DNA of 64,000 bases from Actinomycetota bacterium (GTDB lineage: Bacteria > Actinomycetota > Thermoleophilia > Solirubrobacterales > 70-9), in NCBI GenBank assembly GCA_018268675.1, contig JAFDWB010000086.1, positions 1-64,000 on the forward strand, read 5' to 3'. The notes beneath the pieces were generated by a model that was not told the DNA's origin, ran no database searches, and was given only the letters and a program-made list of their open reading frames with translations. Positions 52,223 to 60,831 of this stretch are shown in pieces. Each line of letters starts with the position of its first letter. Position 1 is the stretch's first letter. A program made the position numbers and the translations under genes.

Positions 52223-53131
52223 CTAAGCCGCCAACCGCTCCGGACTCGACCCGTTGGCCGTGCCGCTCAACAGGTCCAAGATGATCCCCTCGCGGAGGCC
52301 GCCCTTGCCGATCTGGAGGGGCTGGCCGAGGAGCTCGGAGACCTTCTCCAGGAGAAGGACGCCGGTGGTGAGGATCCGGACGCGCCGCGGGTCGAGCTCG
52401 AAGCGGCGCGCGACGTCGATCGCCGGTTCGGAGGAGAGGACGCGGACGGCGCGCTCCAGGGTCTCGTACTCGAGCACCGCGCCGACCAGCCGGCGCAGGC
52501 TGGTCGCCGAGCCGCCGACCGCCACGGCCTGGTCGGGATGCTCGATCCGCACGTCGGCGAAGAAGTGGTCGATGTGGTCGCGGACGCGGCGGATCTCGGC
52601 CGCCGAGGGCGGGTCGCCGGAGATCAATTCGTCGGCGAGGACGCCGGAGCCGATCTGCCACGACTGGACCTCCTCGACCCCTTCGGGCACGGTGCCGAGG
52701 ATCACCTCGGTCGAGCCGCCGCCGACGTCGACGACGCCGATCGAGCCCTCCGCCGGATGGCCGAGCGTCTTCGTCGCGCCGATGAAGGAGAGCCTCCCCT
52801 CCTCCTCGCCGCTGAGGATGTCCACCTCGACCCCGGCCGCGGCGGAGATCGCCGCCGCCACCGCGGCGCCGTTCGAGGCCTCGCGCACCGCCGCCGTCGC
52901 CACCGCGCGGATCTCGACCGCGCCGAGCTCCCGCGCCAGCCGCACCTGGGTCGCGACCAGATCACCGACCTCGTCGACCTTGTCGGGCAGGATCGCGCCC
53001 CCGCCGTCCACCGCCTTGGAGATCCGCGTGTAGGCACGCTGCTCCATCACCTTCTTCAACTGGCCGTCGACCGGCTCCGCGACGAGGACGCGGGTGGTGT
53101 TGGAACCGATGTCGATCGCAGCGCACAGCAT
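52223..53131 (-). CDS. ppx: Exopolyphosphatase / pppGpp phosphohydrolase
   Basis: A 302-aa ASKHA-fold protein. The phosphate-1 motif AIDIGSNTTRVLVAE is at the N-terminus, EEEGRLSFIGATKTL carries the catalytic Glu, and VVDVGGGSTEVILG is the second phosphate loop. It lacks the C-terminal HD domain of long Ppx enzymes, as in mycobacterial Ppx. It removes phosphate from polyP ends or from pppGpp. It follows phoU by 36 nt, completing a set with ppk1 for polyP turnover. Confidence 0.92.
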   Translation of the reverse strand: MLCAAIDIGSNTTRVLVAEPVDGQLKKVMEQRAYTRISKAVDGGGAILPDKVDEVGDLVATQVRLARELGAVEIRAVATAAVREASNGAAVAAAISAAAGVEVDILSGEEEGRLSFIGATKTLGHPAEGSIGVVDVGGGSTEVILGTVPEGVEEVQSWQIGSGVLADELISGDPPSAAEIRRVRDHIDHFFADVRIEHPDQAVAVGGSATSLRRLVGAVLEYETLERAVRVLSSEPAIDVARRFELDPRRVRILTTGVLLLEKVSELLGQPLQIGKGGLREGIILDLLSGTANGSSPERLAA

Positions 53132-53167
53132 CAGGCCGTATGGAGCATGTTCCCAGGCGGACCGGAT

Positions 53168-53857
53168 CTAAGCATTCGCGCCCGGATGCGAGGCGTCCTC
53201 GAACTCCCGGAAGAGCCCGGTGACCACGAAGGCGACCTGCTCGCCGATGTCGACCGCGTTGTCGCCGATCCGCTCGATCGCGCGCGCCGTCAGCAGCATC
53301 GTCATCGCCCATTCGCGCTGGTCGGCGTCGTCGCCGATCGCCAGCGCCAGCTGGAAGCACTCGCGGTTCAGCTCGTCGACCACGTCGTCGCGCTCGACCA
53401 TGTCGCGCGCCATCTCGACGTTGCGCTCTTCGAAGGCCCGCTTCGCCTGGCTGATCAGCGCTTTCGTGTGCGTCCCCATGGTCAGGATCAGCTTCACCAT
53501 CTCCTGGTCGGCGGGCGGCTCGTGCCCCGACATCGGGATCACCTTGCAGATGTTCACGCACTGGTCGCCCATCCGCTCGATGTTCTTCAGCGTGTGCAGG
53601 AGCGCCGCGATCAGCCGCAGGTCGGTCGCCACCGGCGACTGCGTCGCCAGCAGCGTGATCAGCGCCTGGTGCACCTCGAGGTAGCGCCCGTCGATCCGGT
53701 CGTCGTCGGCGACCACGATCTGGGCCAGCTCGATGTCCTGGTGCTCGATCGCCTCCAGCGTGCGCGAGAGCGCCGCGCTCACCAGATCGAGCCCGCCCAG
53801 GGCGCTCCCTTCGAGCGCCTTCAGTTCCTCCTGGTATTCGGCCCGGATCTCCGGCAT
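53168..53857 (-). CDS. phoU: Phosphate signalling protein PhoU
   Basis: A 229-aa protein with two three-helix PhoU repeats. Metal-binding signatures are LKNIERMGDQCVNICK in the first and ARAIERIGDNAVDIGEQ in the second. PhoU couples the Pst transporter to the sensor kinase and keeps the Pho response off when phosphate is plentiful. It starts 26 nt after pstB. No PhoR-type kinase is in the window. Confidence 0.95.
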   Translation of the reverse strand: MPEIRAEYQEELKALEGSALGGLDLVSAALSRTLEAIEHQDIELAQIVVADDDRIDGRYLEVHQALITLLATQSPVATDLRLIAALLHTLKNIERMGDQCVNICKVIPMSGHEPPADQEMVKLILTMGTHTKALISQAKRAFEERNVEMARDMVERDDVVDELNRECFQLALAIGDDADQREWAMTMLLTARAIERIGDNAVDIGEQVAFVVTGLFREFEDASHPGANA

Positions 53858-53883
53858 CGCGCCCGCCTCTCCCCGACCCTCGC

Positions 53884-54798
53884 TCAGCCGAACCGACCGG
53901 AGACGTAGTCCTCGGTCTCTTTCTGCTTCGGCCTGGTGAAGATGTCCTCGGTCGTACCGATCTCCACCAGGTGCCCGGGCTTCCCCGATTCGTCGAGGTT
54001 GAAGAACGCGGTGTTGTCGGAGGCGCGCGCCGCCTGCTGCATGTTGTGGGTGACGATCGCGATCGTGTACTCCTTTTTCAGCTCCGCGATCAGGTCCTCG
54101 ATCGCCAGCGTCGCCACCGGATCGAGCGCCGAGCAGGGCTCGTCCATCAGCAGCACCTCCGGGCTGACCGCGGTCGCCCGGGCGATGCAGAGCCGCTGCT
54201 GCTGCCCGCCGGAAAGGCCGGAGCCGGGCCGGTCGAGCCGGTCCTTGACCTCGTCCCAGAGGTGCGCCCCGCGCAGGCTCTTCTCGACCACCGCGTCCTT
54301 GTCGCCCTTCGACACCTTCCCGGCGTTGAAGTTCAGCCCGGCGGCGACGTTGTCGTAGATCGACATCGTCGGGAACGGGTTCGGCTGCTGGAAGACCATG
54401 CCGACCAGGCGCCGCACCGCGACCGGGTCGACGCCGCCGCCGTAGATGTCCTCGCCGTCGAGGTAGATGTCGCCTTTCACGCTCGCCCCCGGGGTCAGCT
54501 CGTGCATGCGGTTGAGCGAGCGCAGGAAGGTCGTCTTGCCGCACCCCGAAGAGCCGATCAGCGCCGTCACCTTGTTCGGCTCGATCGTCATCGTCACGTT
54601 TTCGACCGCGTGGAAATCGCCGTAATAGAGGTTCACGCCTTTCGCCTCGAGCGTCTTCGCGCGGCGCGCCGACACCGTCCCCGGGGCCTGGCTCGAGGTC
54701 TCGGTGACCGGTCCTGCCTGCGACATCGTGTTCTGACCCTCCTCGGTCTCGGGTTTGGTCTGGGACCCGAACATGCCTCTCAGCTTCCTTCCCTCCAC
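53884..54798 (-). CDS. pstB: Phosphate ABC transporter ATP-binding protein
   Basis: A 304-aa ATPase. Walker [10 protein letters not shown], the Q-loop [10 protein letters not shown] (PstB-specific), signature [14 protein letters not shown] and Walker [14 protein letters not shown] are present, followed by [12 protein letters not shown]. The N-terminus is extended by about 45 residues compared with E. coli PstB. Starts at 54798 (GTG, AGGAG upstream), 54774 or 54726 are all possible. It lies 9 nt after pstA. Confidence 0.95.
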   Translation of the reverse strand: MEGRKLRGMFGSQTKPETEEGQNTMSQAGPVTETSSQAPGTVSARRAKTLEAKGVNLYYGDFHAVENVTMTIEPNKVTALIGSSGCGKTTFLRSLNRMHELTPGASVKGDIYLDGEDIYGGGVDPVAVRRLVGMVFQQPNPFPTMSIYDNVAAGLNFNAGKVSKGDKDAVVEKSLRGAHLWDEVKDRLDRPGSGLSGGQQQRLCIARATAVSPEVLLMDEPCSALDPVATLAIEDLIAELKKEYTIAIVTHNMQQAARASDNTAFFNLDESGKPGHLVEIGTTEDIFTRPKQKETEDYVSGRFG

Positions 54799-54807
54799 GA
54801 CGATCTC

Positions 54808-55893
54808 CTAGCGGGTTTCCGTTTTGTAGCGGCGGTAGACCAGGCGGGCGATCACGTTGAGGATCATGACGATGGCGATCAGCGTCAGCGCCGCCGCCCA
54901 CGCCCGGTCATAGGACGCCTGTTTCATCACCCCGGGCGACCGGTACTCGTTGTACGCGTAGACGGCGAGGTTCTGCATCCGGCCCTGGAATGGGTTGGCG
55001 TTCAGCGAATCGACCACGCCGGTCGTGACCAGCAGCGGCGCCGTCTCGCCGACGATCCGCGCGATCGCGATCATCACGCCGGTCACCAGCCCGGCGAAGG
55101 CGGTCGGCAGGACCACCTTGGCGATCGTCTTCCACTTCGGCGTGCCGAGCGCGTAGGACGCTTCGCGGAGGTGGTTGGGGACGATCTTCAAGACCTCCTC
55201 GGCGGAGCGGATGACGATCGGGATCATCAGCACCGAGAGCGCGACCGAACCCATGATCCCCATCTGGATGCCGGGCCCGAAGAAGAGCTCGAAGAGCGCG
55301 TAGGCGAAGAGGCCGGCGACGATCGAGGGGATACCGGTCATCACGTCGACGAAGAAGGTGAGCGCCCGCCGCAGCGGCCCGCGCCCGTACTCGTTCAGGT
55401 AGATCGCCGCCATGATCCCGATCGGCACCGAGATCAGCGCCGCGCAGCCGGCGATCACGAGGGTGCCGACGATCGCGTGCTCGGCCCCGCCGCCGCCGAC
55501 CACGCCGCGCGCGTCGGAGGTGAAGAATTCCCAGCTGAGGCCCTGGACCCCGCGCCTGACCACTTCGTAGAGAAGTGAGATCAGCGGCGCCATCGCGACC
55601 GCGAAGGCGGACGCGATCGCCATCGTGATCGCCCGGTCCTTGGCCCGGCGCGCGCCCTCGACCGCGCGCGACCAGGCGTAGACGGCGACGATCCCGATCA
55701 GGGCGCCGAAGACCAGCGTCAGCGCGATCGTGAACCAACCGAGCGCCGCCAGCGCCGCGGCGCAGAAGACCAGCGCCCCGCCGAGGGCGCCCCACGGCGC
55801 CCAGCTCGGCAGCGTGCCGCCCCGGTGCCCCTCGCCGGCGAGCAGCGAACGGGTCGAGAGCACGGCGGCGTCGGCCGGCGGCGGCGGGGTCAC
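54808..55893 (-). CDS. pstA: Phosphate ABC transporter permease PstA
   Basis: A 361-aa permease. An N-terminal extension with two hydrophobic helices precedes the usual six-helix core, which contains GGGGAEHAIVGTLVIAG, IPIGIMAAIYLNEYG, MTGIPSIVAGLFAY and the EAA-type loop EASYALGTPKWKTIAKVVLP. The GTG start at 55893 overlaps the pstC stop (GTGA). Confidence 0.95.
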   Translation of the reverse strand: MTPPPPADAAVLSTRSLLAGEGHRGGTLPSWAPWGALGGALVFCAAALAALGWFTIALTLVFGALIGIVAVYAWSRAVEGARRAKDRAITMAIASAFAVAMAPLISLLYEVVRRGVQGLSWEFFTSDARGVVGGGGAEHAIVGTLVIAGCAALISVPIGIMAAIYLNEYGRGPLRRALTFFVDVMTGIPSIVAGLFAYALFELFFGPGIQMGIMGSVALSVLMIPIVIRSAEEVLKIVPNHLREASYALGTPKWKTIAKVVLPTAFAGLVTGVMIAIARIVGETAPLLVTTGVVDSLNANPFQGRMQNLAVYAYNEYRSPGVMKQASYDRAWAAALTLIAIVMILNVIARLVYRRYKTETR

Positions 55894-56843
55894 CGGACCT
55901 CCGAGCGGGCGATGATCATCCGGGCGATGAAGTTGGTCGCCAGGGTGATCGCGAAGAGCACCAGCCCGGTCGCGATCAGGGCGTTGATCGCCAGGCCGCT
56001 CGACTCGGGGAAGTTGAGGGCGACGTTGGCGGCGATCGTCGAGGGGTTCGCCTGGCTGATCAGGTTGAAGGTGACGCCGCCGGAGACGGAGAGGATGATC
56101 GCCACCGCCATCGTCTCGCCCAGCGCCCGGCCGAGGCCGAGCATCGCGCCGGAGATCACCGACGATTTGCCGAACGGCAGCACCGTCGTGCGAATCATCT
56201 CCCAGCGGGTGGCGCCGAGCGCCTGCGCGCCTTCCTGCAGTTTGCGCGGCGTCTGGGAGAAGACCTCGCGGGCGACGGCGGAGACGATCGGCAGGATCAT
56301 CACCGCCAGCACCAGGCCGACGACCAGCATCGTGCGGCCGGTGATCGAGGCCGGCCCTTCGAAGATCGGCAGGAAGCCGAGCTTTTCTTCCAGCCATTTC
56401 ATCACCGGGACGGCGGCGGGGCCAAGCACGAAGATGCCCCAGAGGCCGTAGATGATGCTCGGGATCGCGGCCAGGAGGTCGACCAGGTAGCCGAGCGTCA
56501 TCGCGATCCGGGCGGGCGCGATGTGGGTGATGAAGAGCGCCACCGCGATCGCCAGTGGCACCGCGATGATCATCGCCAGGACGCCCGCCAGGCAGGTGCC
56601 GAAGGCGAGCGGGGCGACGTAGCTGATGAAGCTTTCGCCTTTGGGGAGTTCGGACGAGGAGGCGGTCAGCGCCGGGAACCCCTCGGTGACGAGGAAGACG
56701 GCGACCCCGACGAGCAGCGCCAGGATCGTCACCGCGGCGACGACCGCGGCGTTGCTGAAGATCCGGTCGCCCCGGCGACGGCGCCCTCCGGACGCCGCCG
56801 CCAGGATCTGGCCGGCATTGGTCGTGGTGTCGAAATGCGCCAC
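55890..56843 (-). CDS. pstC: Phosphate ABC transporter permease PstC
   Basis: A 317-aa permease with six main helices. Signatures are LVDLLAAIPSIIYGLWGIFV and the EAA loop EGAQALGATRWEMIRTTVLP. It forms the channel with PstA. It lies 27 nt downstream of pstS and is coupled to pstA. Confidence 0.95.
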   Translation of the reverse strand: MAHFDTTTNAGQILAAASGGRRRRGDRIFSNAAVVAAVTILALLVGVAVFLVTEGFPALTASSSELPKGESFISYVAPLAFGTCLAGVLAMIIAVPLAIAVALFITHIAPARIAMTLGYLVDLLAAIPSIIYGLWGIFVLGPAAVPVMKWLEEKLGFLPIFEGPASITGRTMLVVGLVLAVMILPIVSAVAREVFSQTPRKLQEGAQALGATRWEMIRTTVLPFGKSSVISGAMLGLGRALGETMAVAIILSVSGGVTFNLISQANPSTIAANVALNFPESSGLAINALIATGLVLFAITLATNFIARMIIARSEVR

Positions 56844-56870
56844 GGGTGATTCAGGTGCTCGCGGAGGGAC

Positions 56871-58007
56871 CTATTCGATCGCGGCGACCGCCGCTTCGAC
56901 TTTTTTCGTCAGCGCGGCGGAGAGCGGCGCCGAGCCCGCCTGTTCGGCGGCCAGTTTCTGGCCTTCCGGGCTGATCGCGTATTCGAAGTACGCCTTCACC
57001 AGCGCGGCTTCCGAGGCCGACTTGTATTTGGTGCAGCCGATGAGCGAGGAGACCAGGATGATCGGGTAGACGCCGCTCGCTTCGGTCTTGCGATCGATTT
57101 CGAAGGCGATGACGTTCTTCTGGCCTTTCTCCAGTTCGGGGTCTTCCTTGGAGAGGTCGAGGACTTTCGCCGCGGCTTCCGCCGACGGTTCCGCCCACGA
57201 GCTGCCGACCTTGATCTTCGCTTTGCCGAGTTCGCCGGCCTGCGAGGCGTCGGCGTAGCCGATCGCGCCTTCGCCGGCGGTGACCGCTTCGACCACGCCA
57301 GAGGTGCCGGAGGCCGCTTCGCCGCCCTTCACCGGCCAGGTACCGCTCACTTCGTGGGTCCAGACCTTGGGCGCCACTTTGGAGAGGTAGTCGGTGAAGT
57401 TTTCGGTCGTGCCCGACTCGTCGGAGCGGTTGACCGGGACGATCCGCGTTTCCGGCAGTTCGACGCCGGGGTTCTCCTTGGCGATTTCCGGGTCGTTCCA
57501 CTTTTCGATTTCCTGGTTGAAGATCTTCGCCAGGGTTTCCGGTTCGAGTTTCAGTTCTTCGACGCCGGGGAGGTTGTAGATGATCGCGATCGGCGAGATG
57601 TAGTCCGGGACCTCGACCAGTTCGCCGGGTTCGCAGCGCTTGATCGCCGCCGCGAGCTGGCCTTCCGATTCGGAGAGCGGCGTGTCGCTGCCCGCGTAGG
57701 CGACGCCGCCCGCGATGAATTTTTCGCGACCGCCGCCGGAGCCGACCCCGTCGTAGGCGATCGTCGCGCCGCCGTTGGCGGCCTCGAATTCGGCGATCCA
57801 GGCTTTCTGCGCGGCTTCCTGCGCGGTCGAGCCGGCACCGGCGATTTCACCCGAGGCTTCGCTCGAGGGGGCCCCTCCACCGGCGGATTCGCTGCTTTCC
57901 TTGCTGCCCGTTTCGGTGCTGCTGGATTCTCCGCCCCCGCAGGCGGCGAGGCCGAGCACGAGCGCGCAGGCGGCGGCGAACACCGCTAGCCATCTTGAGC
58001 TGGACAT
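56871..58007 (-). CDS. pstS: Phosphate-binding lipoprotein PstS
   Basis: A 378-aa lipoprotein. The ATG at 58007 has AAAGAGGAGACTG before it; a longer frame upstream is rejected. The lipobox is LGLAAC (Cys at about 23), followed by a Ser/Glu-rich linker. The ligand-binding core has GAGSTAQEAAQKAW, YDGVGSGGGREKF, VNRSDESGTTENF and the late SGTSGVVEAVTAGEGAIGY. It captures Pi outside the membrane for PstCAB. Glutamates use mostly GAA codons, unlike the other pst genes. A PHO-box-like array lies about 100-130 nt upstream. Confidence 0.95.
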   Translation of the reverse strand: MSSSRWLAVFAAACALVLGLAACGGGESSSTETGSKESSESAGGGAPSSEASGEIAGAGSTAQEAAQKAWIAEFEAANGGATIAYDGVGSGGGREKFIAGGVAYAGSDTPLSESEGQLAAAIKRCEPGELVEVPDYISPIAIIYNLPGVEELKLEPETLAKIFNQEIEKWNDPEIAKENPGVELPETRIVPVNRSDESGTTENFTDYLSKVAPKVWTHEVSGTWPVKGGEAASGTSGVVEAVTAGEGAIGYADASQAGELGKAKIKVGSSWAEPSAEAAAKVLDLSKEDPELEKGQKNVIAFEIDRKTEASGVYPIILVSSLIGCTKYKSASEAALVKAYFEYAISPEGQKLAAEQAGSAPLSAALTKKVEAAVAAIE

Positions 58008-58104
58008 CAGTCTCCTCTTTGAGTTGGTTGGCGAGATTGCGACCGCGGGTGGCGCGGCCTGGAGCGAGCGTTGCAACGTCGCGCAGGAACCTTGTTATCT
58101 GCGT

Positions 58105-58135
58105 GTGGCGACCGTGTGAAAAAAATGTAAAAGCG
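58105..58135 (-). promoter_or_regulatory. Three-unit PHO-box-like site upstream of pstS
   Basis: GTGGCG (58105), GTGAAA (58116) and GTAAAA (58127) are spaced exactly 11 nt apart in the gap between pstS and the receiver-less regulator gene. A weaker fourth unit GTTATC (58094) is in phase. Confidence 0.6.
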
Positions 58136-58152
58136 CCCGGAGATCGGCCCGG

Positions 58153-58473
58153 TCAGCCGTCCGGCGAGAACCGGTAGCCGATCCCGTTGTGGGTGTAGAT
58201 CAGCTTCTGGTCCGGGAGCGCGGCGCCGAGCTTGGCCCGAAGCCGGCTGACATAGACGTCGACGGAGCGATCGTCGCGGCGCGGGGCGGTTCCCCAGACC
58301 GCGCCGTGGAGCTCCTCGCGGGTGAGGATCCGCTGCGGGTTCGACCACAGCGTGATCAGCAGCTGCAGCTCGCGCACGGTGAGGCTCAGCGGGCGGCCGT
58401 CCACCAGCGCCGCGTGCTCGTCCGGGCGCACCTCCAGCCTCCCCGCTTTTTCCGAAGTGCTACCTACCGCCAT
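58153..58473 (-). CDS. Receiver-less OmpR/PhoB-type DNA-binding protein
   Basis: A 106-aa protein that is only the winged-helix output domain. RPLSLTVRELQLLITLWSNP leads to the transactivation loop and recognition helix ILTREELHGAVWG, DDRSVDVYVSRLRAKLG, and the wing YTHNGIGYRFSPDG. No receiver or other sensor is fused, so it may bind DNA constitutively or be governed by its own level. It lies between the full response regulator and pstS, with a PHO-box-like site 47-74 nt upstream of its start. Confidence 0.88.
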   Translation of the reverse strand: MAVGSTSEKAGRLEVRPDEHAALVDGRPLSLTVRELQLLITLWSNPQRILTREELHGAVWGTAPRRDDRSVDVYVSRLRAKLGAALPDQKLIYTHNGIGYRFSPDG

Positions 58474-58509
58474 CGTGGCGGAGGATGTCGATGCGCCGGT
58501 CCGGTCCGG

Positions 58510-59301
58510 TTACGCCGCGGTGAAGCTTTTGTGAACGACCTGTGAACTTTTGTCACCGGCCGCGCGCTTCGCGGGCGCCGTCGGAGCGGCGTCCGCGGAA
58601 GGCTCCGGGTCGAACCTGTACCCGACTCCGAAGTGCGTGTGGATGTACTCCCACTCGGGCGAGCGCTTCTCGAGCTTCTGGCGCAGCTTGCGGATGAAGA
58701 CGTCGACCGAGCGGTCGCCGTGGGCCATCGCGTATCCCCAGACACGCTGGTAGATGGTCTCCCGCTCGAGCACCTGGCCCTGGGTACCGACGAGCAGGTG
58801 CAGCAGCTCGAACTCACGCCGGGTGAGGTCGAGGCTGTCGCCGCCGACGAAGGCCTGGAAGCGGTCGGGGCGGATCTCGAGCTCGCCGGCGAGGACCGGC
58901 GCGGACTCGACCTCGTGGCGGCCGCGGCGGTGGCGGCGGGTGACGGCTTCGATCCGGGCGATCGCCTCCTCCGGGTGGGCGGGCTTGCTGATCCAGTCGT
59001 CGACCCCGAGCCGCAGGCCGCGGACGCGCTGGGCGACGGTCGAGCGCCCGGTGCAGACGACGACCCCGAGGTCGGGCAGCAAGCTGCAGACGCGGTCGAG
59101 GTAGCGCCACGCCTCGTCGCCGAGCACCGCGGGGTCGACCAGCAGCGCGTTCAGCTTCATCGCCACCAGCTGGTCGGGAGGGACGGCGCCGCCGGAGGTG
59201 CGCAGCAGCCAGCCCGCCGCCTCGGCGCGCTTGGAGAGCACGGTGACAAACCCGGAATCGGTGTCGATCACCGCGAGACGAGTGGTCGGATCAGAGGCCA
59301 A
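58510..59301 (-). CDS. OmpR/PhoB-family response regulator
   Basis: A 263-aa protein. The receiver domain (1-120) keeps the acidic pocket (VIDTDSG), the phospho-acceptor Asp in NALLVDPAVLG and the conserved Lys in DWISKPAHPEE, so phosphorylation is possible. The winged helix follows (LDLTRREFELLHLLVGTQGQ, DRSVDVFIRKLRQKLEK, THFGVGYRF). The tail of about 30 residues is Ala/Lys-rich. Its place at the head of the pst block suggests a PhoP-like role, but no histidine kinase is adjacent. Confidence 0.9.
   Translation of the reverse strand: MASDPTTRLAVIDTDSGFVTVLSKRAEAAGWLLRTSGGAVPPDQLVAMKLNALLVDPAVLGDEAWRYLDRVCSLLPDLGVVVCTGRSTVAQRVRGLRLGVDDWISKPAHPEEAIARIEAVTRRHRRGRHEVESAPVLAGELEIRPDRFQAFVGGDSLDLTRREFELLHLLVGTQGQVLERETIYQRVWGYAMAHGDRSVDVFIRKLRQKLEKRSPEWEYIHTHFGVGYRFDPEPSADAAPTAPAKRAAGDKSSQVVHKSFTAA
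58520..58547 (-). promoter_or_regulatory. Three-unit PHO-box-like site inside the 3' end of the regulator gene
   Basis: GTGAAG (58520), GTGAAC (58531) and GTGAAC (58542) lie exactly 11 nt apart, 47-74 nt upstream of the receiver-less regulator. The site also encodes the last residues of the response regulator. Confidence 0.6.
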
Positions 59302-59332
59302 CTCGCCCCGATTCTATGCACGCCGGCGCCTC

Positions 59333-59359
59333 GTTTACCCGCGTTTACAGCTTTTTCAC
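59333..59359. promoter_or_regulatory. PHO-box-like site between the response regulator and a divergent small gene
   Basis: GTTTAC (59333), GTTTAC (59343) and TTTCAC (59354) lie at 10- and 11-nt pitch, 32-58 nt upstream of the response-regulator start. It could also serve the divergent membrane-protein gene at 59442. Confidence 0.55.
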
Positions 59360-59441
59360 AAGTCCGCCCACCCCACCCGGGCGGCCCCGGTCCCCGCCAC
59401 GGGGCGATCCCGACGCCCGCGCCTGCGATAGATTGCCGTCC

Positions 59442-59681
59442 GTGAAGCGCGCCGCCGCTCTCTTCTTCCTCTCGCTGACGACGATGCTCGTCGCCGCCCC
59501 GATGGCGTTCGCCGAAAACGGCGAGGGCCTGGTGGGCAAGGCCAACGACAAAACCGTCACCTTCTTCTGCTTCGGCGTGATGGCCTTCTTCGTCATCCTC
59601 GTGATCGGCCTCTCCCTGATCCAAGGCGCCCTGGACCGCCGCAAGGAGAAACGCCGCTACGACATCGAGCGCCTGGGCTGA
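59442..59681 (+). CDS. Small exported/membrane protein
   Basis: A 79-aa protein with GTG start. A cleavable-looking signal (residues 4-24, ending AFA) is followed by about 14 polar residues (ENGEGLVGKANDKT), one transmembrane helix (about 39-62, FFCFGVMAFFVILVIGLSLI) and a basic cytoplasmic tail (DRRKEKRRYDIERLG). No family is recognised. It shares a PHO-box-like intergenic region with the response regulator, so it may respond to phosphate. Confidence 0.72.
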   Translation: MKRAAALFFLSLTTMLVAAPMAFAENGEGLVGKANDKTVTFFCFGVMAFFVILVIGLSLIQGALDRRKEKRRYDIERLG

Positions 59682-59825
59682 AGCCCGGCGCCCCCGCCGA
59701 GAGACGCTCGACTCGCAGCCCCTGCCGGCTGCCGCCCGTCGGCGCGCCGGTCCTTCCGGTGTGACTCATCCGGCATACGGCGGATTTCCCACCGCGGAAG
59801 AAGGCGCCCCGGGTGTGGCAGCCCG

Positions 59826-59868
59826 CCGGCTGTTCTTTATGCCGACATGTTGGGCATAAGGAACAGCT
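59826..59868. repeat. Family A hairpin between convergent genes
   Basis: The arms GGCTGTTCTTTATGCC (59828-59843) and GGCATAAGGAACAGC (59853-59867) pair with minor mismatches. It is the fifth family A copy and lies between the small membrane gene and the HD-domain gene, where it can act as a terminator. Confidence 0.82.
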
Positions 59869-59906
59869 GACCGAGGACCCCGCAGGCGCCCCGACCCGGC
59901 GCAGGC

Positions 59907-60800
59907 CTACGCCAACCGGAACCCGCTCAGCAGCCGCTTCTCCGTTTCGCCCTCGATCTCGGCGATCACTTCGACCTTGCCCTCCAGCGGGGTGCCGCGG
60001 ATCTTCGTCGCCAGCAGGTCGTCGACCTGGAAGATGCCCGCCGAGTTGTTGAGCTCGATCTCCAGCCGCACCGGGTGGTCCTGGCCGGCGCTGATCCGCA
60101 CCTGGTCGATCGCCGCGGCGGAGATCGAGTGGATGCCCTCCTGGCCGGCCTCGATCGGGATCCGGGTGCGGCCCTGCGCCATGTCGAGCGCGTCGGCGAC
60201 GCGGACGACGCCGGCCTCGACCGTGTACGGCTCGCCGCGGCGGCGGTGGCCGATGATCGCGTGGAGGATCTCGGTTTCGACCACGGTCCGCTCCGGCTGC
60301 CGGTAGGAGCCGGCGAGCAGGCGGTCGAGGGCGCTCTGGGCGAGGAACAGCGAGTACTCCTCGTGGTCGGCGCGGTGGATCGACATCCCGACGTCGTGCA
60401 GCAGCGCCCCTCCCGCCACCACCACCTCGGCGTCGCGATCGCGCATCCCGTGGTCGGCGACCATCGCCGGCTCCACCCCCGCTTTGACCAGCAGGCGCAG
60501 CAGCCGCAGCGAGATGTTGAGCACGATCTGCATGTGGACCCAGCTGTGGTCGGACATGCCGAGCCGCTCGGCATTGACCTGGGCCATGTACCACCAGCCG
60601 CGCACCTGGTCGTCGCCGTTGACGGCGTCGATGAAGCTCTCGAGGCGCCGGTTCCCGCGCGTCGGCGCCCGCACCTGCGCCTCGGCGATCGCCTCGCGCG
60701 GCGGCTTGCGGGTCGGGCCGCCCGGATCGGGCGCGGGGACCCCGTCGGTGCCCTCCCCCACCTCGGCTGCCTGGCCGTCCTCGAGTTCCTCCGGCGTCAC
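59907..60800 (-). CDS. HD-domain phosphohydrolase
   Basis: A 297-aa protein. The GTG at 60800 (VTPEELEDG) is preferred over a longer frame of low-complexity sequence. The metal-binding HD lies in GGALLHDVGMSIHRADHEEYS, a further His follows in ETEILHAIIGHRRRG, and VVRVADALDMAQGR supplies the last Asp. A C-terminal region of about 80 residues is beta-rich. HD proteins cleave nucleotides or phosphodiesters in the cytoplasm; the substrate is unknown. The stop lies within an intergenic motif CCGGCGCAGGCC-like that also occurs at 9034 and 15565. Confidence 0.85.
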   Translation of the reverse strand: MTPEELEDGQAAEVGEGTDGVPAPDPGGPTRKPPREAIAEAQVRAPTRGNRRLESFIDAVNGDDQVRGWWYMAQVNAERLGMSDHSWVHMQIVLNISLRLLRLLVKAGVEPAMVADHGMRDRDAEVVVAGGALLHDVGMSIHRADHEEYSLFLAQSALDRLLAGSYRQPERTVVETEILHAIIGHRRRGEPYTVEAGVVRVADALDMAQGRTRIPIEAGQEGIHSISAAAIDQVRISAGQDHPVRLEIELNNSAGIFQVDDLLATKIRGTPLEGKVEVIAEIEGETEKRLLSGFRLA

Positions 60801-60831
60801 GCTCCGGATCGTAGTCCGGGGCGCGGGCGGG

